Source: an uncultured Acidobacteriota bacterium
GTDB taxonomy: Bacteria > Acidobacteriota > CAIWXX01
Assembly: GCA_903916735.1 (NCBI GenBank)
Contig: CAIWXX010000078.1
Location: forward strand, 62,001-126,000
Length of the DNA: 64,000 bases
Reading direction: 5' to 3'
Shown here: piece after piece, positions 7,766-16,030 of the stretch
Layout of the letters: the number at the start of each line of letters is the position of its first letter
How positions within the stretch are numbered: the first letter of the stretch is position 1
Notes under the pieces: model-generated
What the model was told of the DNA's origin: nothing
Database searches by the model: none
Seen by the model: the letters and a program-made list of their open reading frames with translations, nothing else
Translations under genes and position numbers: made by a program

Positions 7766-9832
7766 ATGAAAAAATTTCATTTGGTCTGCAGTGGAATCAC
7801 GATGGCTCTTTTGGTCATTTTCCTTCCAACAGAATTGCCGGCTGCTTCAACCGGTACAACCCATGAATTCCGCATCGAACAAGACTGGCTGACGATGCGA
7901 GATGGGATTCGCCTCTCTGTCACCTACTACAATCCGATCCCGATAGCCGATGGTGAGAAGTTCCCGGTGCTTCTGGAAATGCTCCCCTACAGGAAGGATG
8001 ATTTCTTCCGTGCCCGCGATTACTCGCTCTACACATATTTCGTCCGTCGCGGCTACGTCATGGCTAAGGTGGACGTGCGCGGCACCGGTTCATCCGAGGG
8101 CCGCCTTCCTGATCGTGAATATTCCGATGATGAACTGGAAGATGCCGTGGAGATCATCCACTATCTTTCAAAGCGACCCTGGTCCAACGGTCGAGTGGGG
8201 ATGTGGGGGATTTCGTGGAGCGGCTTCAATGCACTCCAGGTGGCGATGCGCAGGCCGTCGGGGCTTGCCGCCATCCTGGTTGCTCATTCCACAGATGACT
8301 TGTACAAGGATGACGTTCACTACATCGACGGCGCGCTCCACATCGACCTGTACGCACTCGAGATCGATTGTGACAACGGAATGCCCGCATCGCCCGACTA
8401 CATCATCGACGACGCCTATTTTGAATCCAGGTTCGAGACCTATCCTTGGATTCTGACCTACCTTAAGCACCAGCGCGACGATGACTTCTGGAGATCGCAT
8501 TCACTCCGATGGAATTATGATGCGATACAGGTGCCTGTCTTCATGATCGGCGGGCTCCTGGATGGGTATAGGGATTTCGTGCCGCGCATGCTTGAAAATT
8601 CCAAAGTGCCCATGAAGGCCCTGATCGGCCCATGGAACCACGCATGGCCGGACGATGGAGTGCCGGGGCCGAACTTTGAATGGCGTCATGAGGCAATTCG
8701 GTGGTGGGACCATTGGCTCAAAGACAGGGACACGGGCATCATGACTGAAAAGCGCCTGGCCCTTTTCATTCGCGACGGCCATCCACCTGACGCCCAATTG
8801 CAAACGACGCCCGGGCAGTGGAGATACGAAGATTGGCCGATCAGGCGCACCAAGTGGCGCCGGTTCTACCCGTCATCGGCGGGCGTGCTGCACGAGAAGG
8901 TCGAAAGCTCCCAGATCGATCGGTTGAAAAACAACCCTGCCACAGGCATCCCACTCGGATATTGGTGGGGCGAACCGACGGGGGACATGCGTGAGGTTGA
9001 AGGGTCGAGCCTTATCTATAATAGCCGCATCCTGGACAAAGAGATCGAAATTGCGGGCTTCCCCAAGGTGCGCCTGAAAACATCAGTGGATGCGCCGCTG
9101 GCGCATTGGGTGGCATGCCTTGAGGATGTCCAGCCTGATGGGCAGGTGTCGCTTGTGACGGGCGCCGTCATGAATGGATCGCAGCGGGATTCCAGGCTTA
9201 AGCCGGAATCATTGAAACCCGGTGAGATTTATAATCTCGCCTTCGATCTCCATTTCACCACATGGACCTTTCATTCCGGGCACCGAATCCGCCTGAAAAT
9301 TTCCAATGCATCGTTCCCAATGATCTGGCCGACTCCGAATCCCGTCACCATGCAACTCTATGTTGGAACCGAAGCGACGCGAATGGAGCTGCCCGTCGTT
9401 GCTCCCGGGAAACCCGATGTCCCTCCATTCCTCCCTCCTGAACCCAGAGAGGCATTGGCAGATGTTCAAGAAGTGGAAGGCAGCGCCTCTGGTGTTTTGG
9501 AAAATCAGCAGGTCATTCACGATCTCATAAACCAGACCGTTTGCATGAAGGCCGAGGCGGAAGACAAGCTGCATGCACGGGATGTTGAGATTCGAACCAT
9601 CTCACGAACAGAGTATCAGACGAGTGAGTTGAATCCGGCCGATTCCAGTTTTCTCGGTATCAGAGAACACCAGTTAAGGAAAGGAAAAAGGGCGCTGCGA
9701 TTCAAAACCACCATGGATATTCGCTCCGATAAAATGAACTTCTACGTGATCTTCCGCCGGGAACTGCTGAGAGATGGGCAACCTGACATCGTTAAGGAAT
9801 GGAAAGAAACCATCCCGCGGGATTTGCAGTAG
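7766..9832 (+). CDS. CocE/NonD (X-Pro dipeptidyl-peptidase S15 type) family hydrolase, secreted
   Basis: I chose the ATG at 7766. AGAGGG precedes it by 5 bases and a classic signal peptide follows (MKKFHLVCSG, hydrophobic to residue 22, PAAS cleavage region). The in-frame start at 7670 lacks this. The protein has 688 residues. The alpha/beta-hydrolase domain has nucleophile Ser150 in GMWGISWSG, the Asp region GLLDGYRDF and His in GPWNHAWPD. A cap and a C-terminal jelly-roll beta domain follow (FDLHFTTWTFHSGHRIRLKIS), as in cocaine esterase and X-Pro peptidases. It hydrolyses an acyl ester or peptide bond in the periplasm or outside the cell, but the substrate cannot be deduced. About 70 residues at the end are an extra tail. 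Confidence 0.93.
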   Translation: MKKFHLVCSGITMALLVIFLPTELPAASTGTTHEFRIEQDWLTMRDGIRLSVTYYNPIPIADGEKFPVLLEMLPYRKDDFFRARDYSLYTYFVRRGYVMAKVDVRGTGSSEGRLPDREYSDDELEDAVEIIHYLSKRPWSNGRVGMWGISWSGFNALQVAMRRPSGLAAILVAHSTDDLYKDDVHYIDGALHIDLYALEIDCDNGMPASPDYIIDDAYFESRFETYPWILTYLKHQRDDDFWRSHSLRWNYDAIQVPVFMIGGLLDGYRDFVPRMLENSKVPMKALIGPWNHAWPDDGVPGPNFEWRHEAIRWWDHWLKDRDTGIMTEKRLALFIRDGHPPDAQLQTTPGQWRYEDWPIRRTKWRRFYPSSAGVLHEKVESSQIDRLKNNPATGIPLGYWWGEPTGDMREVEGSSLIYNSRILDKEIEIAGFPKVRLKTSVDAPLAHWVACLEDVQPDGQVSLVTGAVMNGSQRDSRLKPESLKPGEIYNLAFDLHFTTWTFHSGHRIRLKISNASFPMIWPTPNPVTMQLYVGTEATRMELPVVAPGKPDVPPFLPPEPREALADVQEVEGSASGVLENQQVIHDLINQTVCMKAEAEDKLHARDVEIRTISRTEYQTSELNPADSSFLGIREHQLRKGKRALRFKTTMDIRSDKMNFYVIFRRELLRDGQPDIVKEWKETIPRDLQ

Positions 9833-9880
9833 CGCAGCATCAACGATCTATGGCGAGCCCTTTGATTTCCCAAGGTGGTA

Positions 9881-9958
9881 TGGGGTGAGCGATGGGAATT
9901 GAACCCACAACGACTGGATCCACAGTCCAGTGCTCTACCAGATTGAGCTACGCTCACC
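9881..9958 (-). tRNA. tRNA-His (anticodon GTG)
   Basis: On the minus strand an 8-bp acceptor stem GGTGAGCG/CGCTCACC forms, with the extra G-1 paired to C73 that is diagnostic of tRNA-His. The D arm is GCTC..GAGC. The anticodon stem is CTGGA/TCCAG around the loop CTGTGGA, with anticodon GTG. The T arm is GTGGG-TTCAATT-CCCAT. The 3' CCA is encoded (9881-9883). Confidence 0.97.
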
Positions 9959-9972
9959 ACCGGAGGAGGCGC

Positions 9973-10002
9973 ATTATAGCCGAGAAGTCAGGGTGTGGGC
10001 AA
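9973..10002 (-). promoter_or_regulatory. Predicted promoter of tRNA-His
   Basis: On the minus strand TTGCCC (10002-9997) and a perfect TATAAT (9978-9973) are separated by 18 bases. The tRNA 5' end is 15 bases past the -10 box, which fits a short precursor leader. Confidence 0.65.
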
Positions 10003-10239
10003 GCTCCGAAAGGAATCCCAATCCGGGGCGGCCGCTCGTGATGCGTCCACGCCCAATTTCAGATCAAAGATGCAAACCGGTTTGGAAGGGGGGATTTCCA
10101 CGCCCACGCATCGACTTGGCGCCATGGCACCCCTGCGTTGGATCGGGCCCGCACGACAATTCAATCGGTGGCTCAAATCGACGTCAAAATCAATCCATTC
10201 CGGGGATCGCTGCCGGATCAGGGCGCTCGATCCTCTACC

Positions 10240-10268
10240 TTGACACTCGTCGCGATCCACGCGATAGT
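10240..10268 (+). promoter_or_regulatory. Predicted promoter of the RDD-MoxR-DUF58 operon
   Basis: TTGACA (10240-10245) and GATAGT (10263-10268) are spaced by 17 bases, 50 bases before the first gene. The rest of 9959-10317 holds only the divergent tRNA promoter. No gene is supported there. Confidence 0.55.
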
Positions 10269-10317
10269 ACACGACAGATTCCGTTGAGTGAATCTCGATT
10301 GATTTTTAGAGGCTCAG

Positions 10318-11064
10318 ATGACGATACAGAACAGCCGGCATCTTGATGAGACCGACGTCGCTCATGGTGTAACTCTATCAGCCGAAACCATTCTCGGTCT
10401 GGACAACGTTGCATTGGAACTCCCGATTGCCGGAATCGGGAGTCGCGTTTTGGCGGGATTCATCGATTATTTGATTCTCTTGCTCTTGTCGATTCTCCTG
10501 ACGGCTGCTGCTATTTTCATATTGGCATACCTGCATCCTGGCCCCTTCGTTTCATTCGCCATCATCTTCGCAGGTCTCTTCTTGCTGGATTATGGATATT
10601 TTGCCGGCAGCGAAATCATCTCCGGTGGCCGAACACTAGGCAAAGCCGCCCTCGGGTTGCACGTCGCGACGCGCAGCGGCGGCAAGCCCGGTGCTTCAGC
10701 TCTGCTCGTCCGCAATCTCGTTCGCGCAATTGATATTATCATCGCGCTCCCATTGATGGCCTTTGATCCTCTTTCTCGCCGCCTCGGCGACCAGCTGGCT
10801 GGGACTCTCGTTTTGCACCGCGCGACCAAGCAGGCAATTCCAACCCTGCGCCGCATGCCGACGGGCTGGGGCGCCAGACACATTGCCGTCCTGGAATCCT
10901 TTTTGTTTCGATTCGGAGAACTCGAACCGTCCCGCGCCGATGCACTTGCATACCAGCTGATTTCTCTCATCGAGCGCGATGATCCGGCATTTCTTGAGGG
11001 AATTAAAACCGGCACTGATCCGATTGGGGCTCTCCTGAAAGCGACCCGCCCGAGGAATGGCTGA
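10318..11064 (+). CDS. RDD family integral membrane protein
   Basis: The protein has 248 residues. The RDD signature is present: IGSRVLAGFIDYLILLLL (R and D in the first helix), then GRTLGKAALGL and DPLSRRLGDQLAGTLVL. There are three hydrophobic helices at about residues 42-65, 76-95 and 130-150. AGAGG precedes the ATG. RDD proteins are membrane proteins of mostly unknown or transport-related function. This is the first gene of a nine-gene run. The next ATG follows its TGA with no gap, and this RDD/SpoIIM/DUF4129/DUF4350/MoxR/DUF58 set is a known conserved gene neighbourhood, also found in actinobacteria. Confidence 0.9.
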   Translation: MTIQNSRHLDETDVAHGVTLSAETILGLDNVALELPIAGIGSRVLAGFIDYLILLLLSILLTAAAIFILAYLHPGPFVSFAIIFAGLFLLDYGYFAGSEIISGGRTLGKAALGLHVATRSGGKPGASALLVRNLVRAIDIIIALPLMAFDPLSRRLGDQLAGTLVLHRATKQAIPTLRRMPTGWGARHIAVLESFLFRFGELEPSRADALAYQLISLIERDDPAFLEGIKTGTDPIGALLKATRPRNG

Positions 11065-12030
11065 ATGGATTATGCCCGTTTCATAAAAAATCGCCGCGGA
11101 ATTTGGGAAGATTTTGAATCGCGACTGGAATCAGCCCGGCGGCAGCCCAAACGTATCGGGTACGATGGACTCGAACGGCTGGCTCTTCTCTATAGGCAGA
11201 TTCTTCATGATCATGCTCTCGCGGTCTTCCGATTTCCCGCGACAAGCGCCGCAACCGAAATACGTCGTCTGGCCCTCGAAGGCACTCACTGGCTCAATTG
11301 GGATATGCGAGACCGGGTCGCGAGTCCATCTCAGTTCTTCATTAAAACTTTTCCTCGGACCTTCCGTCGGAATCTACCCTGCCTGGCCATGGCTGTCTTT
11401 CTCTTTCTGGTCGCGGCCCTCTTCGGTTCTCTCCTTACGATTTCACAACCGGGCCTCGGCACGGCTTTCCTTGGTGATTCTGCAATTCAAGGACTCAGGG
11501 AGGGCCACCTATGGACGGAATCGCTCGTTTCGACAATCCCACCTTCGGTTTCCTCTTCAATGATCGCGACCAACAATATGTCTGTTGCCATTACCGGATG
11601 GGCAGGTGGGGCGCTCGGAGGGCTCGGATCTCTCTATATTCTGCTGCTGAACGGGTTCATGCTCGGTGCCGTGTTCGGCATCACCAATTATTATTCAATG
11701 GCCGACTCCCTCTTCGACTTCGTCATTGCCCACGGCCTGCTCGAAATCACTCTGATTCTCGTGACGGCGGCAGCAGGCCTCGGAATGGGCCGCGCTTTTG
11801 TCGAAGCCTCCGATCGGCCTCGCAGTGATGCCATCCGTGACGCCGGCCGCGACGCTCTCGTCATTCTCCTCGGATGCCTCCCCTGGTTCATCCTGCTCGG
11901 CATCGTCGAAGGGTTTATTTCGCCATCCCCTCTTCTCACGAGGCCACTGAAGAGTGCTCTCGGTCTCTCACTTGAAACCATTTTTCTGATGATCGCGTGG
12001 AACCCATTTCTACGCGAGGAGGCGCCATGA
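11065..12030 (+). CDS. Stage II sporulation protein M-like (DUF95) membrane protein
   Basis: The protein has 321 residues. The cytoplasmic N-terminus FIKNRRGIWEDFESRLESA, followed by LALLYRQILHDHALAVFRFP, is the typical start of the SpoIIM-like DUF95 family. Membrane helices follow at about residues 107-130, 185-215, 220-250 and 270-310. A small-residue loop (AITGWAGGALGGLGS) lies between. In endospore formers SpoIIM works with SpoIID/P in peptidoglycan remodelling. In Gram-negative MoxR operons its role is unknown. The start directly abuts the RDD stop codon and the 3' end overlaps the next gene by ATGA, so the genes are probably translationally coupled. Confidence 0.9.
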   Translation: MDYARFIKNRRGIWEDFESRLESARRQPKRIGYDGLERLALLYRQILHDHALAVFRFPATSAATEIRRLALEGTHWLNWDMRDRVASPSQFFIKTFPRTFRRNLPCLAMAVFLFLVAALFGSLLTISQPGLGTAFLGDSAIQGLREGHLWTESLVSTIPPSVSSSMIATNNMSVAITGWAGGALGGLGSLYILLLNGFMLGAVFGITNYYSMADSLFDFVIAHGLLEITLILVTAAAGLGMGRAFVEASDRPRSDAIRDAGRDALVILLGCLPWFILLGIVEGFISPSPLLTRPLKSALGLSLETIFLMIAWNPFLREEAP

Positions 12031-12950
12031 CGGATCATGCCACTTTGGGTCATACAATTCCTTTTCGAATCCTGATCGACGATGCCGTGAAGCTCGCACG
12101 AAAGCATTTCATGGTGATTTATTTTCCAGTGGCCGTGCCACTTGCCCTGATGTCCGGAATCATGGTCGCGACACAATCACATTGGATGATGGGCATTTTT
12201 TCAATGAGGAGCGGGGTATTCAATCTGGAACATATGTTCTCAACGATACTCCTGCTTCTCGGAATGAGTTTCCTGTGGGGTCTCGCTTTCGGCCTCGGTG
12301 CGGCGGCGATGATGAAGGGATCAATCGACGCCACCGCCGGTCGACCGGTTGATATGAAAAACTGCTGGCTTTTCGTTATCCAGCCTCAAACGATCGGCAC
12401 ACTGATTCTGAGCGGGTTGGCCATAGGCCTCGGATTCATGTTCTGTTTTTTCCCCGGAGTCTATATTGGGCTGATCCTAAGTTTCATTCTGCCGGTGATG
12501 GTTGACGAAAATCTTTTCGTCACCGATGCCATGCGCAGAAGCTACCAGCTTGTCCGTTACAACCCTCACTGGCCTTTTTTAAAAAATCCAATGGTCAAGG
12601 TTTTCACCATCTTCGTCCTCGGGGGAATACTCAGCTACATCGCCAATATCATCATCCAGCTTCCGCTCCTTGTTTATCAACAGATCATCATCTTCCGCGC
12701 CATCACATCGGGTGGTGGTGTGATGGACCCGGCAACCATTCTGTCCCGCACGATCTGGCTGCAGGTTCCTTCGAACATGTTTGGAACAATGGCTTCTATG
12801 GCCGTCCAAGTCTATGTCTGCTTCTGTATCGCTCTTCTGTTCTTTGATGTCCGGCGGAGGAAAGAAGGGGGTGACATTGCTCAAGCGATCGGCGAACTGG
12901 CTGAGGCAGGAGGAGTCATCAGGGACGCCAATGACCCCAGGATGTCATGA
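12027..12950 (+). CDS. Polytopic membrane protein, unknown function
   Basis: The ATG at 12027 overlaps the preceding stop as ATGA, with GAGGAGG just upstream, so this start is preferred to an in-frame ATG at 11997. The protein has 307 residues. About six hydrophobic segments are visible (residues about 30-55, 70-105, 120-155, 195-225, 270-290), with FFPGVYIGLILSFILPVMV as the strongest. A conserved-looking motif, VTDAMRRSYQLVRYNP, follows the third segment and resembles the amphipathic loop of DUF975-type or glycerophosphodiesterase-associated membrane domains. No reliable family call is possible. It sits between the SpoIIM-like and DUF4129 genes, where such operons often carry a membrane component. 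Confidence 0.8.
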   Translation: MTDHATLGHTIPFRILIDDAVKLARKHFMVIYFPVAVPLALMSGIMVATQSHWMMGIFSMRSGVFNLEHMFSTILLLLGMSFLWGLAFGLGAAAMMKGSIDATAGRPVDMKNCWLFVIQPQTIGTLILSGLAIGLGFMFCFFPGVYIGLILSFILPVMVDENLFVTDAMRRSYQLVRYNPHWPFLKNPMVKVFTIFVLGGILSYIANIIIQLPLLVYQQIIIFRAITSGGGVMDPATILSRTIWLQVPSNMFGTMASMAVQVYVCFCIALLFFDVRRRKEGGDIAQAIGELAEAGGVIRDANDPRMS

Positions 12951-13057
12951 CGAAAAACCATTCATACAATGAAGGTGCAGATGCATGATCAGACTCAATG
13001 CGATGTGGCCCGGCGCAATGCCAAAACGGCTCCCTCCAGCTATTTCGAGGCGCGAGG

Positions 13058-13774
13058 GTGAGTCGCGTTCTTTTACTGGCATTCATCTGCGTCCGACTGG
13101 CGCTGCCGGTATCCTTAGTGGCTGGAGAGACTGAGAGGATTCAAGGACCGATACAGGACATCAAGGCGACCCAGGCAGACCACATCGAGATCCGTCAGGT
13201 CATTTCTGGTGCGCACGTCGATACCAAAGTTCCGTCGCCGGAATGGAGTGGATACCTGACCCTTCTCGCCGAAAGAGCCGTCGAATGGATCGCAGCACGG
13301 CTTCAGCCTTTCGGCAAATTTCTGGGGCACTCGCTGAAAACAGCCGGTTACATTATTAAAGGAATTGTGTTGCTGGCTGCTCTGCTGCTCATTCTCATGC
13401 TTGTGGCGCTTGCCGTGCAGTACTATCAAAGGAAGAGAAGGCGGCAACCCACCCCGGATTCTCTCATAACGTTCCAGCCCGATCTCGTGCAATCCCTTTT
13501 CGATCGTGAGGAATGGCGGCGCGAATTCGACCGCCGGTTCGAAGCCGGTGATATGGCCGGTGCCATAGAAGCACTCTGGTGGTGGTTCGCTCGGTCAATC
13601 GCCGGTTCGAAGGTTGAAGCTTCTTGGACAACACGCGAGCTCATCCAATCTGCTGGACGCATTGATCTGCAAAACTTCGTCGGACCACTGGATAAAATGG
13701 CCTATGGTACGGCGCGACCTGACTCCGATGAGGTCCACCGTCTTCGCACTCGGATTGAAGAGTCGTTGTCATGA
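13058..13774 (+). CDS. DUF4129 domain protein with signal peptide and one membrane helix
   Basis: I chose the GTG at 13058. GAGGCGCGAGG precedes it and a signal peptide begins there (VSRVLLLAFICVRLALPVSLVAG). The longer frame from 12998 adds 20 unconvincing residues. The protein has 238 residues. After an extracytoplasmic segment of about 70 residues comes a membrane helix (residues about 103-126, IVLLAALLLILMLVALAV) and a basic stop-transfer KRKRRR-like stretch. The cytoplasmic C-terminus then shows the DUF4129 pattern ALWWWFARSIAGSKVEASWT, TRELI and YG..RPD. The function of the domain is unknown. It overlaps the next gene by ATGA. Confidence 0.85.
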   Translation: MSRVLLLAFICVRLALPVSLVAGETERIQGPIQDIKATQADHIEIRQVISGAHVDTKVPSPEWSGYLTLLAERAVEWIAARLQPFGKFLGHSLKTAGYIIKGIVLLAALLLILMLVALAVQYYQRKRRRQPTPDSLITFQPDLVQSLFDREEWRREFDRRFEAGDMAGAIEALWWWFARSIAGSKVEASWTTRELIQSAGRIDLQNFVGPLDKMAYGTARPDSDEVHRLRTRIEESLS

Positions 13775-14862
13775 AGAAATCGCATTGGGCCGCGATCGGT
13801 CTGCTGCTCTTCGCAACGGTTGTTGGATCGATGCTGATCGGAGGGCTTACCCGCGAAGCCGATTCGAGTTCTCTCTCCCACAACTCTCGCGGATGGCTTG
13901 TGGCACGCCTGTATCTGGAGAGGCGCGGATACGATGTCTCCCTCATTGACAAGCCCCTCGACGTCGGCAGCCGGAACACTGTGCTGGTGTTGGGCTTTCC
14001 GTGGCAGCGACGGGGAACAGCCGATGAAGCAAACGCACTTCGAGCTCATCTGGCGAGAGGCGGGACGATCATCTTGGCATATACTGGCGCTGCCAATCGG
14101 CTCGAAGAGGATCAGGTTTCTGAAACCGTCAATGTCCAATGGAAAGACGCCAGGGGCAAGGCGCCTCTGAATCCCATTTCATGGCGAAAATACGTTTCTA
14201 CTGAATGGCGCCTCAGCTCTGACTCTTCACGAGGCGATCAGGCCGAGGCCATTCTGACAACCGCTCCTCAGCGTGCGCCTGTACCTCCGCCTTCCTCACG
14301 CATCCTTTTCCGCGGAGAAGAAGGCCTTCCCCTGATCTTCGTTACTTCTTACCATCACGGGCAGATCGTCTTTCTTCCAGCGGATGTATTTTCAAATTGC
14401 CGTATGAGCAATCCCGGTAATGCGAACCTCCTGGAAACCCTCGCCCATGCATTCCCCGGCACATGGGCTTTTGACGAATATCACCATGGCCTCACAGCAA
14501 CAGCCGCTGTTGCCGGTCAGGCCTCCTCGCGACCATTCGATTTTCTGCTCTTGCAACTTCTATTTCTCTACATCATCGCTGTCTTTGCCCTGGCCAAGAG
14601 ATTCGGGCCGGCCTGGGAAGATGCTCCTGTGATCAGCGGGTCAACGGCTTCATTCCTGCTCGGACTCGGCGCCATCCATGATCGACTCGGCCACTACCGC
14701 GACGCTGCGCAACTGCTCTGCCGGCGTGCTCTCGATCTGGACCCGCATCTGAAGCTGCCCGAACCCCTCGCCCTGACCGCTTCCGAAGCGGATCGAAGCG
14801 GCTTCATTCGAATTGTACGAACCGTGAGTGAATATCAGCAATCGAGGAGAAGAAAGAGATGA
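13771..14862 (+). CDS. DUF4350 domain protein
   Basis: The protein has 363 residues. An N-terminal helix (AAIGLLLFATVVGSMLIGGL) anchors it. The DUF4350 hallmark follows: SLSHNSRGWLVARLYLERRGYDV, then a Rossmann-like segment TVLVLGFPWQRRG and GGTIILAYTG. A second membrane helix lies at about residues 256-275 (LLLQLLFLYIIAVFALA), followed by a cytoplasmic tail. The family is found next to MoxR and DUF58 genes and its biochemical role is unknown. The start overlaps the DUF4129 stop (ATGA), and its own stop overlaps the moxR start the same way. Confidence 0.88.
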   Translation: MKKSHWAAIGLLLFATVVGSMLIGGLTREADSSSLSHNSRGWLVARLYLERRGYDVSLIDKPLDVGSRNTVLVLGFPWQRRGTADEANALRAHLARGGTIILAYTGAANRLEEDQVSETVNVQWKDARGKAPLNPISWRKYVSTEWRLSSDSSRGDQAEAILTTAPQRAPVPPPSSRILFRGEEGLPLIFVTSYHHGQIVFLPADVFSNCRMSNPGNANLLETLAHAFPGTWAFDEYHHGLTATAAVAGQASSRPFDFLLLQLLFLYIIAVFALAKRFGPAWEDAPVISGSTASFLLGLGAIHDRLGHYRDAAQLLCRRALDLDPHLKLPEPLALTASEADRSGFIRIVRTVSEYQQSRRRKR

Positions 14863-15839
14863 ATGAATCAGACCCTGCCCGGCTCAAACGAACGGTGGAC
14901 AGAGGCCAGGCAATCGTTTCGGCGCTCGACCGCATCGTCCTCGGCCAGCGGTCCGCCGCCGAATCGCTGCTGTGCGCCTATATGGCCGGAGGGCATGTTC
15001 TACTGGAAGGTGTTCCCGGCATCGGCAAAACTTTGCTCGCTCGCTCCTTTGCCGCCATTCTCGGCGTCTCATTCAGCCGCTTGCAGTTTACGCCGGATTT
15101 GATGCCGAGCGACGTCACGGGCTCCAATGTCTTTGACCAGCGATCCGGCACATTCCGGCTTGTGCATGGGCCGGTGTTTACACGAATTCTGATGGCCGAT
15201 GAAATCAATCGCACTCCGCCGAAAACCCAATCGGCTTTGCTCGAAGCTATGCAGGAACGGCAGGTCACCATTGACGGGACATCTCATCAACTCGAACCGG
15301 ATTTCTTCGTCATCGCGACGCAAAACCCAATCGAATTCGAGGGGACCTACCCCCTCCCAGAAGCTCAATTGGACCGTTTCCTGCTTCGGGTTGAAATGGG
15401 ACTTCCGGATCGGAAATCCGAGCTGGATCTGTTACGGCAGGCAGCCAACAATTCAGTCCCATTGTGGAATAGGGACATTGCATTGCCTTCCGCTGTGATG
15501 CCGGCTGAACAGGCAAGAGAGTTGCGGAGCGCATCCCAGATGATACATGTCGCAGATTCGATTATCGAGTATGTCTACGCACTCACCGCTGGAGTGAGAA
15601 GTTCCTCGCACGTGGAACTCGGGATCAGTCCCCGGGGCGCGCTATCACTGTTGGAAACGGCACGAGCTTCCGCGTTGATTTCAGGGCGAGACTTCGTCAT
15701 ACCGGACGACGTCAAGAGATTCATGGGTCCCTGCTGGGAGCATCGCCTGATCCTGACCGCCGAATCCGAACTGGAAGGACAGACAACTCGCAACGTCATC
15801 GACGCGGTGGCTTCAGCCGTTGAAGTACCGCGCACATGA
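14859..15839 (+). CDS. MoxR-family AAA+ ATPase
   Basis: The protein has 326 residues, normal for MoxR. Walker A is GVPGIGKT at 51-58 and Walker B is ILMADEINRTPPK with D114-E115. Sensor 1 lies in FFVIATQNPIEFEGTYPLPEAQLDRF. Arginine-finger and sensor-2 regions follow to the lid domain (SPRGALSLLETARA). MoxR ATPases act as chaperone-like factors that mature or remodel partner proteins, normally with a VWA/DUF58 protein encoded next to them, as here. It is cytoplasmic. Start and stop both form ATGA overlaps, the second with a possible 41-residue reading frame. Confidence 0.95.
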   Translation: MNESDPARLKRTVDRGQAIVSALDRIVLGQRSAAESLLCAYMAGGHVLLEGVPGIGKTLLARSFAAILGVSFSRLQFTPDLMPSDVTGSNVFDQRSGTFRLVHGPVFTRILMADEINRTPPKTQSALLEAMQERQVTIDGTSHQLEPDFFVIATQNPIEFEGTYPLPEAQLDRFLLRVEMGLPDRKSELDLLRQAANNSVPLWNRDIALPSAVMPAEQARELRSASQMIHVADSIIEYVYALTAGVRSSSHVELGISPRGALSLLETARASALISGRDFVIPDDVKRFMGPCWEHRLILTAESELEGQTTRNVIDAVASAVEVPRT

Positions 15840-15961
15840 TGGGGTTAAGATGCGTGTACAATTATCTCATGGATGTGACGATTATTCCGAATCGGGAGTT
15901 ATCCGATGTCACTGTCGAAAAAGGGCGAGTCTTGCTCAGGCAGGCCATAGACACACAATGA
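15836..15961 (+). CDS. Possible 41-residue peptide between moxR and the DUF58 gene
   Basis: An ATG at 15836 overlaps the moxR stop as ATGA, the same junction used by other genes in this operon. It opens a 41-codon frame ending at 15961. The C-terminal part reads MDVTIIPNRELSDVTVEKGR before LLRQAIDTQ, an ordered alternation of hydrophobic and polar residues with no low-complexity content. No family was recognised. The 190-base gap it partly fills is unusual in an operon whose other members overlap. It could be chance, or the remnant of a longer gene. Confidence 0.35.
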   Translation: MMGLRCVYNYLMDVTIIPNRELSDVTVEKGRVLLRQAIDTQ

Positions 15962-16030
15962 GACATGAGAACATCCACGATCCCTTTCTTCTTGCTTCGG
16001 CCTTTCAATCCTTAATCGTTCATTAATTCT

